DNA from: an uncultured Bacteroides sp.
GTDB taxonomy: Bacteria; Bacteroidota; Bacteroidia; Bacteroidales; Bacteroidaceae
NCBI GenBank assembly: GCA_947074295.1
Contig: CAMTPC010000029.1
Coordinates: 1 to 33,475 of the forward strand
DNA: 33,475 bases
Reading direction: 5' to 3'
Below, one piece after another: positions 9,441 to 16,831 of the stretch (positions within the stretch are counted from its first letter, which is position 1; the number at the start of each line of letters is the position of its first letter). The position numbers and the translations under genes are program-made. A model generated the notes under the pieces. That model was not told where the DNA came from, searched no databases, and saw only the letters and a list, made by a program, of their open reading frames with translations.

Positions 9441-10260
9441 CAGACGCTACCTGGCGGCCTTTCTGACCTTAGTCGTATCGTTACTCCTGTCTGTGCAGGT
9501 AAAAGCGCAGTGTGCGGCTATAAATACGGCTTTCACGCCAGGCGAGGAAATGACATTTAATTTGTACTACAATTGGAAGTTTATTTGGATCAAAGCAGGT
9601 ACTGCTACTCTTACCATTAAAGGTTTGACCTATAGGAATCAGCCTGCCTACGAGATGGCACTCTTGTCTGATACTAACAAACGTGTCGACATGTTCTTCA
9701 GAATGCGCGATACTATCACTAGCATTTTTACCGAGCAGATTGAACCTTTGTACTATCGTAAAGGTGCCTTGGAGGGTAAGCGATATACCGTTGATGAGGC
9801 TTGGTTTAACTACGAGAACGGCGAAACCATTGTGGAGCAGAAGCGACTCTACAAGAATGGCGAGATGGTGACGACCAACTCGCGCGACACACTTTGTGTG
9901 TACGATATGCTTAGTGCATTGGCCAGTGCCCGTTCTTTTGATACCAGTGATATACACGATGGGCAAACCATCATCATACCTATGGTGACAGGTAAGAAAA
10001 TTGTCAATCAGATATTGGTCTATAATGGTATGAAGAATACGAAGGCCGATAATGGGCATACTTATCGTTGCCAGGTATTCACTTTCTCAGAGGTCAACCA
10101 GCAGACAGGACAAAACGAGCCCGTACTGAGATTCTATATCACCGACGACCAAAATCATTTGCCTATCCGTCTGGATATGTATCTCAATATAGGATCGGCC
10201 AAGGCCTATATGAAGAGTGTAGAAGGTCAGCGCTATCCGCTTACTTCTCTGGTAGAGTAA
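9397..10260 (+). CDS. DUF3108 domain protein, exported
   Basis: Protein of 287 residues. After a strongly basic N-terminus (MKRKRKKQEPR) and a hydrophobic signal segment ending in VKAQ, the mature part begins with FTPGEEMTFNLYYNWKFIW and the KAGTATLTIKG pattern typical of DUF3108. Only one ATG precedes the signal peptide, so the start within the previous gene is well supported. It overlaps the Ig-like lipoprotein gene by 44 bases, which suggests coupled translation, and its 3' end overlaps the convergent thioesterase gene by 20 bases. DUF3108 proteins are predicted periplasmic beta proteins of unknown function; a role in the cell envelope is inference. Confidence 0.85.
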   Translation: MKRKRKKQEPRIAGSRRYLAAFLTLVVSLLLSVQVKAQCAAINTAFTPGEEMTFNLYYNWKFIWIKAGTATLTIKGLTYRNQPAYEMALLSDTNKRVDMFFRMRDTITSIFTEQIEPLYYRKGALEGKRYTVDEAWFNYENGETIVEQKRLYKNGEMVTTNSRDTLCVYDMLSALASARSFDTSDIHDGQTIIIPMVTGKKIVNQILVYNGMKNTKADNGHTYRCQVFTFSEVNQQTGQNEPVLRFYITDDQNHLPIRLDMYLNIGSAKAYMKSVEGQRYPLTSLVE

Positions 10261-10654
10261 AAGGCACTTTGTGGTCTGTCCGAAACACGCCCGATTCGAA
10301 AGTCGCTATCAGTTCACCTTTCTGGTTGCTGATGTCTACTTGATAGAAAGCGGTGCTTCGACCTATGTACCTTTCGCGCGCTTCGGCGGTCAGTGTATCG
10401 CCTATGCCGCTTCCACGAAAAAAAGAAATATGAGCCGACTGTGAAAAGGCCAACTGTCCGTGTGCATTCGCGGCAGCCGCTAACGCCAGGTCGGCCAATG
10501 TAAACAAAGCACCTCCCTGTGTCCGGTTCCCGGCATTGAGGTGCTTTTCTGTTATCACCAGTTGAGCGCGACTATACCCTTTTCCTATCTCTGTCAAAAA
10601 GATGCCATTGTCGGTGGCAAATACGTCATTCTTAAAAAATTCTTCGGCTGTCAT
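10241..10654 (-). CDS. PaaI-type hotdog-fold thioesterase
   Basis: Protein of 137 residues with the hotdog fold of the PaaI/acyl-CoA thioesterase family: HLNAGNRTQGGALFTLADLA is the helix-entry motif (usual pattern N..G..HGG..F.LAD), followed by a strand AHISFFRGSGIGDTLTAEA and the C-terminal YQVDISNQKGELIATFESGVFR. It presumably hydrolyses an acyl-CoA thioester in the cytosol; the substrate is unknown. An open frame reaches 10732, but that upstream part overlaps the -7 box at 10730-10737, so ATG 10654 (MTAEEFF) is preferred and gives the usual family length. Its end overlaps the convergent DUF3108 gene. Confidence 0.88.
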   Translation of the reverse strand: MTAEEFFKNDVFATDNGIFLTEIGKGYSRAQLVITEKHLNAGNRTQGGALFTLADLALAAAANAHGQLAFSQSAHISFFRGSGIGDTLTAEARERYIGRSTAFYQVDISNQKGELIATFESGVFRTDHKVPFTLPEK

Positions 10655-10690
10655 TTCGTTTTCTTCAAATAATGTATCAAATGGTTCAGA

Positions 10691-10723
10691 TGATGTGTAC
10701 AAATCGTTATTTTGATGTGTACA
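10691..10723. repeat. Two direct copies of TGATGTGTACA, 22 bases apart
   Basis: Identical 11-base copies lie at 10691-10701 and 10713-10723, two helical turns apart, each ending in the palindrome TGTACA. They lie between the thioesterase -7 box and its start codon, where a regulator could block transcription. No protein is known to bind here. Confidence 0.5.
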
Positions 10724-10729
10724 GTTATG

Positions 10730-10737
10730 CAAATGTA
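10730..10737 (-). promoter_or_regulatory. Candidate -7 box of the thioesterase gene
   Basis: On the minus strand the bases read TACATTTG, an exact TAnnTTTG match, about 75 bases before the chosen start. No clear -33 TTTG was found at 19-21 bases. Confidence 0.45.
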
Positions 10738-10792
10738 CTAATTCTGTCTTTTTCTTGAATGATTTCTGCGGTTAAGTATGGTTTGTGATTTC

Positions 10793-10800
10793 TATTTTTG
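10793..10800 (+). promoter_or_regulatory. Candidate -7 box of the GH88-sulfatase unit
   Basis: TATTTTTG fits TAnnTTTG and lies about 40 bases before the GH88 start at 10841. The -33 element is not recognisable. Confidence 0.4.
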
Positions 10801-10840
10801 TATCGTGAATCAGAATTAACTATAATAAATTGTGTATATT

Positions 10841-12079
10841 ATGAAAACAATTTTTAGTGCAATAGGTGTCTCATTATTATTTCTTACCTCTTGCAACTCT
10901 TCTAAATGTGGCGATGCATGTTTCATTCAAGAAAACATCGACAATGCGGTGGCACAACACACGATCCAGACCGACCTTATCGAGAAATCAGGTAAAATCT
11001 TGAACCCACGTACCACCAATGCTGATGGTAGTGTGCACTATATACCCATCGATGACTGGTGCTCGGGTTTCTTCCCTGGAAGCATGTGGCTGACCTATGA
11101 TCTGACAGGTGATAACAAATGGGTGCCATTGGCTGAAAAATACACTGAAGATTTGGACTCAGTAAAATATCTGAAGTGGCACCACGATGTGGGCTTCATG
11201 ATCGGTTGTAGCTATTTGAACGGTTACCGTTTGGCTGGCAAGAAAGAATACAAGGATGTCATCGTTGAAGCGGCTCGCTCGTTGTCTACACGTTTCCGTC
11301 CAGGTGCCGGAGTCATTCAATCATGGGATGCCGATCGCGGATGGCAAGGCAAACGTGGATGGGCATGTCCGGTGATCATCGACAACATGATGAACCTAGA
11401 ATTGCTTTTCGAAGCTTCATTACTTTCGGGTGATAAGTCTTTCTATGACATCGCTGTGAAACACGCCGATACTACTCTCGAACACCAATATCGTGATGAT
11501 AACAGCTGTTTCCACGTAGTGGACTACGATCCTGCTACAGGCGCGGTGCGTCACAAGCATACTGCTCAAGGCTATGCACACGAGTCATCTTGGGCACGTG
11601 GTCAGGCATGGGGACTATATGGCTATATCACTTGCTACCGTTATACAGGCGATAAGAAATACTTGGATCAGGCACAGAAGATCTATGACTTCATCTTCAC
11701 TAACAAGAATCTGCCAACTGACCTAGTACCCTATTGGGATTTTGATGCGCCTAACATTCCTAATGAGCCAAGAGATGCTTCTTCAGCAGCTTGTACAGCT
11801 TCGGCCCTTTACGAGATGGAAGTATACCTGCCTGGTAAAGGCTACAAGGAAACAGCCGATAAAATCTTGACTAACCTGTCTTCTCCAGCCTATCGTGCGG
11901 AAGTGGGTACCAATGGTAATTTCATCCTGAAACATTCAGTAGGTAGTATTCCTCATGGTGCAGAGATTGATGTTCCATTGAACTATGCCGACTATTACTA
12001 TCTTGAGGCATTGATGCGTAAGCGCAACATGGAAAAGAACCCACAAGAAACAATGGCTTATCTGCATAACACAAAATAA
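10841..12079 (+). CDS. GH88 unsaturated glucuronyl hydrolase, lipoprotein
   Basis: Enzyme of 412 residues that should remove the 4,5-unsaturated uronic acid from the non-reducing end of oligosaccharides released by polysaccharide lyases. A signal peptide ends in the lipobox LTSC (Cys18), so it is likely membrane-anchored in the periplasm or on the surface. The two acidic residues of the GH88 active site can be placed: Asp116 in HHDVGFM and Asp181 in VIIDNMMNLELL, with the spacing of the characterised Bacillus enzyme. The ARGQAWGLYGY motif is also typical. ATG 10841 is preferred to GTG 10832 because it starts the signal peptide. Only two bases separate it from the sulfatase gene, so the two form an operon. 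A glycosaminoglycan-like substrate is inferred from that pairing. Confidence 0.93.
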   Translation: MKTIFSAIGVSLLFLTSCNSSKCGDACFIQENIDNAVAQHTIQTDLIEKSGKILNPRTTNADGSVHYIPIDDWCSGFFPGSMWLTYDLTGDNKWVPLAEKYTEDLDSVKYLKWHHDVGFMIGCSYLNGYRLAGKKEYKDVIVEAARSLSTRFRPGAGVIQSWDADRGWQGKRGWACPVIIDNMMNLELLFEASLLSGDKSFYDIAVKHADTTLEHQYRDDNSCFHVVDYDPATGAVRHKHTAQGYAHESSWARGQAWGLYGYITCYRYTGDKKYLDQAQKIYDFIFTNKNLPTDLVPYWDFDAPNIPNEPRDASSAACTASALYEMEVYLPGKGYKETADKILTNLSSPAYRAEVGTNGNFILKHSVGSIPHGAEIDVPLNYADYYYLEALMRKRNMEKNPQETMAYLHNTK

Positions 12080-12081
12080 GA

Positions 12082-13641
12082 ATGAATCTACCGCTTAACT
12101 ACTTAATTGGCGGCTTGGGATTATTGGCCTTACAAGGCTGTGATGTTGCTAAGGAGCAGCAATCCCAAAAACCCAATGTTATTTATATATTCCCCGACCA
12201 GTTCCGCAATCAGGCGTTGGAGTTCTGGGGTGACGAAGGCTATCGTGATCAGGTCAATTTCAAACCAGACCCTGTTCGCACGCCCCGTCTCAATAGCTTT
12301 GCCGACGAGTCGGTGGTGCTCACTGCCGCACAAAGTAACTGTCCGCTGAGTAGCCCTCATCGCGGGATGCTTTTCACCGGTATGTATGCCAACAAAAGCG
12401 GTGTGCCCCTTAACTGTAACTCGAGCCGACCCATCAGCTCGCTGCGCGAAGATGCCGAGTGCATGAGTGATGTTTACAGCAATGCAGGCTACGACTGTGC
12501 TTACTTCGGTAAACTGCATCTGGACTTCCCCACGCCCAATGACCCACAACGTCCTGGTCAGTATGTGGAAGATCGTGTTCCGGCATGGGATGCCTATACG
12601 CCGCCCGAGCGACGCCATGGATTCAACTACTGGTATTCGTATGGCACGTTTGACGAGCACAAAAATCCACGTTATTGGGATACTGATGGTTTCCGTCACG
12701 ACCCACGTGAATGGTCTCCACAGCACGAGGCCGACAAGGTGGTGGCCTACCTGCGCAACGAGGGCAATGTGCGCGATGCATCCAAGCCTTTCTTCATGAT
12801 GGTAGCGATGAATCCGCCTCACAGCCCCTATCGCTCGCTGGACGACTGTATGGAAGAAGATTTCGTGTTGTATAAAGACATACCGCTTGATAGCCTCTTG
12901 ATACGTCCCAATGCCGATGCTACGATGAACAAGGCACAGTGCGCGCCCTACTATTTTGCTTCTATTACCGGTGTTGACCGCGCTTTCGGGCAGATATTGG
13001 ATGCACTGCAAGAGTTAGGATTGGATAAGAACACGATTGTCGTATTCTCTTCAGATCATGGCGAGACAATGACCAGCCAACGTTCTGATGATCCTAAAAA
13101 CTCTCCTTACTCGGAGTCGATGAATGTGCCTTTCTTGGTGCGTTATCCAGGGCAACTCACTCCACGTGTAGACGATCTGATGATTTCTACTCCCGATGTG
13201 ATGCCCACACTGCTAGGACTCAGCGGACTGGGCGAGTCGATTCCCGATGAAGTGCAAGGCTATAACTATGCGCCGGTTTTCTTTGATGCCGAAGCTGAAA
13301 TAGATCGTCCACAAGGTGCCATCTACCTGCAAAATGTGAATGGTGATAAGGATGAGAATGGCATGATACAAAGTTATTTCCCCGTATCGCGTGGCATCAA
13401 GACTCATCGCTATACTATGGCTTTGTATATAGACCGCAACACCAAGCAGCTTAAACGCAGCCTGCTGTTCGATGACTTGAATGACCCTTACCAGCTCAAC
13501 AACCTTCCGTTGGATGAGAATAAGGAAATCGTAGCCGAACTTTGCGCCTTGATGGGGCAAGAGCTGAGCCGCATCGAAGATCCATGGGCTACAGAGCGTA
13601 TCTTGGAAAACCAATACGGCTTGGTCTATAGCGCAGACTGA
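12082..13641 (+). CDS. S1-type sulfatase with serine active site, lipoprotein
   Basis: Sulfatase of 519 residues. The signal sequence ends at the lipobox LQGC (Cys20). The formylglycine motif is S90-S-P-H-R94 followed by GMLFTG, so this is the serine type, which needs an anaerobic sulfatase-maturating radical SAM enzyme; none is in the window. Metal-binding residues include Asp in IFPDQFRNQ near the start and Asp325-His326 in SSDHGET. Gene order, GH88 then sulfatase two bases later, fits removal of sulfate from an unsaturated uronate-containing disaccharide, perhaps 2-O-sulfate, before or after GH88 acts. The exact sulfate position and substrate (heparan, chondroitin or another sulfated glycan) cannot be read from sequence. 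Confidence 0.93.
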   Translation: MNLPLNYLIGGLGLLALQGCDVAKEQQSQKPNVIYIFPDQFRNQALEFWGDEGYRDQVNFKPDPVRTPRLNSFADESVVLTAAQSNCPLSSPHRGMLFTGMYANKSGVPLNCNSSRPISSLREDAECMSDVYSNAGYDCAYFGKLHLDFPTPNDPQRPGQYVEDRVPAWDAYTPPERRHGFNYWYSYGTFDEHKNPRYWDTDGFRHDPREWSPQHEADKVVAYLRNEGNVRDASKPFFMMVAMNPPHSPYRSLDDCMEEDFVLYKDIPLDSLLIRPNADATMNKAQCAPYYFASITGVDRAFGQILDALQELGLDKNTIVVFSSDHGETMTSQRSDDPKNSPYSESMNVPFLVRYPGQLTPRVDDLMISTPDVMPTLLGLSGLGESIPDEVQGYNYAPVFFDAEAEIDRPQGAIYLQNVNGDKDENGMIQSYFPVSRGIKTHRYTMALYIDRNTKQLKRSLLFDDLNDPYQLNNLPLDENKEIVAELCALMGQELSRIEDPWATERILENQYGLVYSAD

Positions 13642-14042
13642 ATACATGCCTGTTTTTGAGGTTTGTCAACCTTGAATATTCGCATTAGAGTTAACGTTTT
13701 GCTGACAGCAGCTATTAGCCATGCTGACTAAGCATGCTCATCCAACTGGCTGGGTGTGGTCAACAAACGAATACGAGATATTATTTTTTATGATCTGTAA
13801 TACTTTGGTTTTAATCAGGTATTTTTTTTAAGGTAAAAATAAGGATAACAACTAGACAGTACACATATTAATTTGATAGTTTTTCATGCTCCCCATTTCA
13901 TGCTGTGATAGCAAGGAATGGGGATTTTTCGTCTATCCTTGGTTGATGTATTTAGCTTAAAAGTTAGATCGGAAATAGCCCAAAACGAAATGTTTATAGT
14001 AACTCCTTGGTTGCAATTGAAAAAGTCATATTCATTATCCTA
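13642..14042. other. Long intergenic region after the sulfatase gene
   Basis: About 400 bases without a supported gene. It has a short hairpin CATGCT/AGCATG at 13720-13736 without a U-run, an A/T-rich stretch near 13800-13850 and the terminator-like hairpin at 13890-13929. It is either a long 3' untranslated region or an independent small RNA; no convincing promoter was seen. Confidence 0.45.
13890..13929 (+). terminator. Terminator-like hairpin, plus strand
   Basis: Outer stem TCCCCATT (13890-13897) with AATGGGGA (13917-13924), inner stem TGCT/AGCA, then a run of T at 13925-13929. It lies about 250 bases after the sulfatase stop codon and may end that transcript. Confidence 0.7.
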
Positions 14043-14097
14043 TAAAAAAAGAACGCTAGACTCAGAAACCTCATCGTTTCGAGTCTAGCGTTTTTCT
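14043..14097. terminator. Bidirectional terminator between sulfatase region and cysS
   Basis: Perfect 12-base-pair stem AACGCTAGACTC / GAGTCTAGCGTT (14052-14063 and 14081-14092) continued by an inner GAAAC/GTTTC. T-runs follow on both strands: TTTTT on plus and TTTTTTT on minus. It ends cysS on the minus strand. Confidence 0.93.
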
Positions 14098-14120
14098 TAT
14101 GCTATATTCAGGGCTGTCTC

Positions 14121-15596
14121 TTATTTATTCAGGCGCCACTCCGATCCGTCCTTCGTGTCTTTGATCTCAAAGCCCAGTGCGGTCAGTTCGTTGCGTATCA
14201 GGTCTGATGTAGCCCAGTCTTTGTTCGCTTTGGCTTTGTTGCGTTGATCTAGCAGCATATCCACCACCTTGCCGTAAGCGGCTTCGCGGCCGTCAGACGA
14301 GCCTATTTCTTCCTTCAAGCCCAATACGTCGAAGCAGAACAGGTGGAAGGTATCTTTCAACTCCTTCAGGTCGGCTTCGCTGATGGTGTCATTGCCCGCA
14401 ACGATGTTGTTGATCATCTTGGCACCGTCAAACAGGTGAGCGATCAGGATAGGCGTGTTCATGTCATCGTTCATCGCTTCGTAGCATTTGGCGCGTAGCA
14501 ATTTCACGTCTACCGACGAGCTAGCCGATGATTTGATCTTGTCAATAGCAGAAACAGCTTCCATCAAGCGCTGCAAGCCCTTTTCGGCAGCTTGGAGAGC
14601 TTCGTTGCTGAAGTCCACCGTGCTGCGATAATGCGCCTGCAGAATGAAGAAACGGATAGTCATGGCCGTATAGGCTTGTGTCAACAGCGGGTGTGAGCCT
14701 GTGAAGAACTCGTCCAGCGTGATGAAATTGCCCAGCGACTTACCCATCTTAGTGCCGTTGATCGTGATCATGTTGTTGTGCATCCAGTAGCGCACCATAT
14801 CATCGCCTTGTGAGGCCACTGATTGTGCTATCTCGCACTCATGGTGTGGGAAGATCAGGTCCATGCCACCTCCGTGAATGTCGAAGTGCTCGCCCAAGTA
14901 CTTACGTCCCATAGCCGTACATTCGGCATGCCAACCAGGGAAACCGTCGCTCCAAGGCGAAGGCCAGCGCATGATATGTTCGGGTTGCGCCTTTTTCCAC
15001 AGTGCGAAGTCGGCAGGGTTGCGTTTCTCGCTCTGTCCGTCCAGGTCGCGGGTGGTGTTCAGCACATCGTCCAGGTTGCGTCCCGATAGTTTGCCATAGT
15101 GATGATCTTTGTTATACTTCTCTACATCAAAGTACACCGATCCTTCGCTGACATAGGCATAGCCTGCATCCAGAATCTTTTGCACCAGTTCGATCTGCTC
15201 GATGATGTGACCCGAAGCGTGTGGCTCGATGCTGGGGCCCAGTACGTTGAGTGCCTCCATCGCCTTGCGGTAGCGGTTCAAGTAATACTGCACCACTTCC
15301 ATCGGTTCCACTTGGTCCAGACGTGCTTTCTTGGCAATCTTGTCTTCGCCCTCGTCAGCATCATGTTCCAGATGACCCACATCGGTGATGTTGCGCACAT
15401 AGCGCACCTTGTAACCGATATGTGTGAGGTAGCGGAATAGAATGTCGAATGTGATGGCAGGACGAGCGTGTCCCAAGTGGGCATCACCATATACGGTAGG
15501 GCCACAAACATACATCCCCACGTTGGGGGCATGAAGCGGCACGAATAGTTCTTTTGTTCTACTAAGCGTATTGTAAACAGTCAATTGTTGTTCCAT
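14121..15596 (-). CDS. cysS: Cysteinyl-tRNA synthetase
   Basis: Class I aminoacyl-tRNA synthetase of 491 residues, which attaches cysteine to tRNA-Cys in the cytosol. Seen in the sequence: Zn-ligand Cys31 in YVCGPTVYG, the HIGH-type motif HLGH (40-43), further zinc ligands in [10 protein letters not shown] and [10 protein letters not shown], and the KMSKS-type motif KMGKS (283-287). The C-terminal helical bundle is complete, and the length is normal for the family. An unusually good ribosome binding site (AAAGGAGA) precedes the ATG. It is a housekeeping gene with its own terminator, separating the GH88-sulfatase unit from the SusCD locus. Confidence 0.98.
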   Translation of the reverse strand: MEQQLTVYNTLSRTKELFVPLHAPNVGMYVCGPTVYGDAHLGHARPAITFDILFRYLTHIGYKVRYVRNITDVGHLEHDADEGEDKIAKKARLDQVEPMEVVQYYLNRYRKAMEALNVLGPSIEPHASGHIIEQIELVQKILDAGYAYVSEGSVYFDVEKYNKDHHYGKLSGRNLDDVLNTTRDLDGQSEKRNPADFALWKKAQPEHIMRWPSPWSDGFPGWHAECTAMGRKYLGEHFDIHGGGMDLIFPHHECEIAQSVASQGDDMVRYWMHNNMITINGTKMGKSLGNFITLDEFFTGSHPLLTQAYTAMTIRFFILQAHYRSTVDFSNEALQAAEKGLQRLMEAVSAIDKIKSSASSSVDVKLLRAKCYEAMNDDMNTPILIAHLFDGAKMINNIVAGNDTISEADLKELKDTFHLFCFDVLGLKEEIGSSDGREAAYGKVVDMLLDQRNKAKANKDWATSDLIRNELTALGFEIKDTKDGSEWRLNK

Positions 15597-15602
15597 AACT
15601 TG

Positions 15603-15610
15603 TCTCCTTT
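15603..15610 (-). promoter_or_regulatory. Strong Shine-Dalgarno site of cysS
   Basis: On the minus strand the bases read AAAGGAGA, six bases before the cysS ATG. Good Shine-Dalgarno matches are uncommon in Bacteroidota, where leaders are usually A-rich, so this one is worth noting and supports the start. Confidence 0.6.
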
Positions 15611-15636
15611 GAGCTATATAGTTAGTATTGAGCCTA

Positions 15637-15644
15637 CAAAATTA
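15637..15644 (-). promoter_or_regulatory. Candidate -7 box of cysS
   Basis: The minus strand reads TAATTTTG, matching TAnnTTTG, about 40 bases before the cysS start. No clear -33 TTTG was found. Confidence 0.4.
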
Positions 15645-15976
15645 GAATAATTCCTTTAGATATGCTACCTGCCTATTTACTATTTCAGTTTTGAGTTGAT
15701 AAAAACTGTTTCGATCTTATTCAGAGGGTGGTTTTTCGGAAAAAACAACTTGTGACATAGTGGATGAATAGTTAAAACAAGTTTATATATTGACAGTAAA
15801 TAATGTTAATTAAAAAGTATTGAAATATTTGTGTTAGTTGCTTGAATGTATAATATTTGTAATGAATTACTCTGGTGTTCAATGCGAGTATATCACAGTG
15901 AATTAATGTCTTATTGTATAATCTTTTGTATAATTGATTTATCTGATCAGTTATATGATTTTGACTAAAAACTCTA
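15645..15976. other. AT-rich divergent intergenic region
   Basis: About 330 bases of very AT-rich DNA between divergent cysS and the lipocalin-like gene. It should hold both promoters; apart from the cysS -7 box no element matches the consensus well. Small open frames here are AT-rich noise without a recognisable product. Confidence 0.5.
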
Positions 15977-16405
15977 ATGAAATATATTTTTACGATAACT
16001 TTTGTTCTATTTTTCCTTTCCTTTTCGGCTTGTACCAAAAAACTGAAAACAGAAGAAGAACTGCGTTTGGAAATGATTCAGGGCAAATGGGATCTGATAC
16101 GCATAGAGGGATGGGAACTGGATGAAAATGGCGAATTGATTAAAGTCACGCAACTGAAAGACATAGATAACGCTGAATCAGAAATCCTTTTCTTTAAGAC
16201 CAATAACACCTATTCCTTAAATCAGCCTCAGTATAGCGAAGTAGGTACTTACACCCTTCATGGCGATAGTATCACTTTTGTGATAGGTGCCGATAAGGAT
16301 GTGGAAAGTTATGCGCTGATCCATCTCAGTGTAGACAAGCTAGTCATTGACTATAAAGACGAGGTGGAAGATCTGAGATTTACTTATTTAAAAATCGAGG
16401 AATAA
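15977..16405 (+). CDS. Lipocalin-like lipoprotein
   Basis: Small lipoprotein of 142 residues. The signal peptide ends in the lipobox FSAC (Cys19). The mature part starts with a basic/acidic linker and IQGKWDLIRIEGWELDENG, the G-x-W strand opening of lipocalin-like domains, followed by alternating beta strands (ILFFKTNNTYSL, GTYTLHGDSITFV, KLVIDYKD). Such small proteins are frequent in Bacteroidota and their ligands are unknown. It stands alone: the divergent neighbour is cysS, and a clear terminator follows. Confidence 0.75.
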   Translation: MKYIFTITFVLFFLSFSACTKKLKTEEELRLEMIQGKWDLIRIEGWELDENGELIKVTQLKDIDNAESEILFFKTNNTYSLNQPQYSEVGTYTLHGDSITFVIGADKDVESYALIHLSVDKLVIDYKDEVEDLRFTYLKIEE

Positions 16406-16434
16406 CGGGAGCTGCACCCCAAAAATAAATAAAG

Positions 16435-16478
16435 AGGAATCTTTCTATTCGACCAGAATAGGCGATTCCTTTTTTTTA
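16435..16478 (+). terminator. Terminator after the lipocalin-like gene
   Basis: Stem AGGAATC (16435-16441) with GATTCCT (16464-16470), a second inner stem CTATTC/GAATAG around GACCA, and a run of about nine T at the end. It separates the lipocalin-like gene from the repeat-protein gene. Confidence 0.9.
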
Positions 16479-16542
16479 TTGTTATATACGATAGAAGGGC
16501 CGATACCCGAAGATCCTCCATTGTTTAACGCTAATAACCAGA

Positions 16543-16773
16543 ATGATGAATCATACCACCCATGCAGCAGCTACAGGCTTGCCATCCAGCTCTCCTGAAA
16601 AAGAAAAGGCCAACGAGCACGATGCGCCCTTGTGGGAAGCGCCACCCGAGGACGCACCGCAATGGACCGCACCGCCCGAAGAAGCACCACAATGGGAAGC
16701 GCCCCTATGGACAGCTCCACCCGAGGAGGCGCCACAGTGGGAAGCTCCCGCCGAAGATGCACCGCCCGATTAA
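16543..16773 (+). CDS. Small xxAPx pentapeptide-repeat protein of unknown function
   Basis: Protein of 76 residues that I do not recognise. From residue 26 to 75 it is ten unbroken five-residue units of the form xxAPx (HDAPL, WEAPP, EDAPQ, WTAPP, EEAPQ, WEAPL, WTAPP, EEAPQ, WEAPA, EDAPP). Trp occurs at 31, 41, 51, 56 and 66, and every unit keeps Ala-Pro. Codons vary freely between equivalent positions (GCG/GCA/GCT, CCA/CCG/CCC, GAG/GAA, CAA/CAG), as expected if the protein, not the DNA, is conserved. There is no signal peptide; the first 25 residues are polar. It is strongly acidic and probably extended. No clear promoter was found, and a terminator lies just upstream. The minus-strand terminator of susCD begins at its stop codon. 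Confidence 0.6.
   Translation: MMNHTTHAAATGLPSSSPEKEKANEHDAPLWEAPPEDAPQWTAPPEEAPQWEAPLWTAPPEEAPQWEAPAEDAPPD
16618..16767 (+). repeat. Ten 15-base coding repeats (xxAPx units)
   Basis: The repeat block inside the small gene is an exact multiple of 15 bases (ten units), diverged at third codon positions. It is a protein-level tandem repeat rather than a recent DNA expansion. Confidence 0.8.
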
Positions 16774-16812
16774 AAAAAGTGACCCCCTCGAAACTCACGT
16801 TCAGAGGGGGTC
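16772..16812 (-). terminator. Terminator of the susCD operon
   Basis: Nine-base-pair stem GACCCCCTC (16781-16789) with GAGGGGGTC (16804-16812). On the minus strand it is followed by a run of seven T (bases 16772-16778), 19 bases after the susD stop. The T-run is the complement of the repeat-protein stop region. Confidence 0.92.
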
Positions 16813-16831
16813 GAATGAAAATAATTATTGA

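Noticed and set aside
9481..10059. Minus-strand open frame of 192 codons opposite the DUF3108 gene
   Set aside because: Shadow of a well-supported gene; composition is rich in His/Ile/Arg as in antisense frames, with no known motif.
10655..10732. N-terminal extension of the thioesterase frame
   Set aside because: The region overlaps the -7 box on the same strand and gives a protein longer than the family; ATG 10654 is the better start.
12130..13011. Long minus-strand open frame (293 codons) opposite the sulfatase gene
   Set aside because: It is antisense to a clear sulfatase, has no recognisable domain, leader or signal peptide, and follows from the codon bias of the real gene.
13720..13736. 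Hairpin CATGCT/AGCATG considered as a terminator
   Set aside because: The stem is only six pairs and no T-run follows on either strand.
15772..16038. Minus-strand 88-codon frame upstream of the lipocalin-like gene
   Set aside because: Very AT-rich, dominated by Ile, Tyr, Asn and Lys, overlaps the lipocalin-like start and has no family features.
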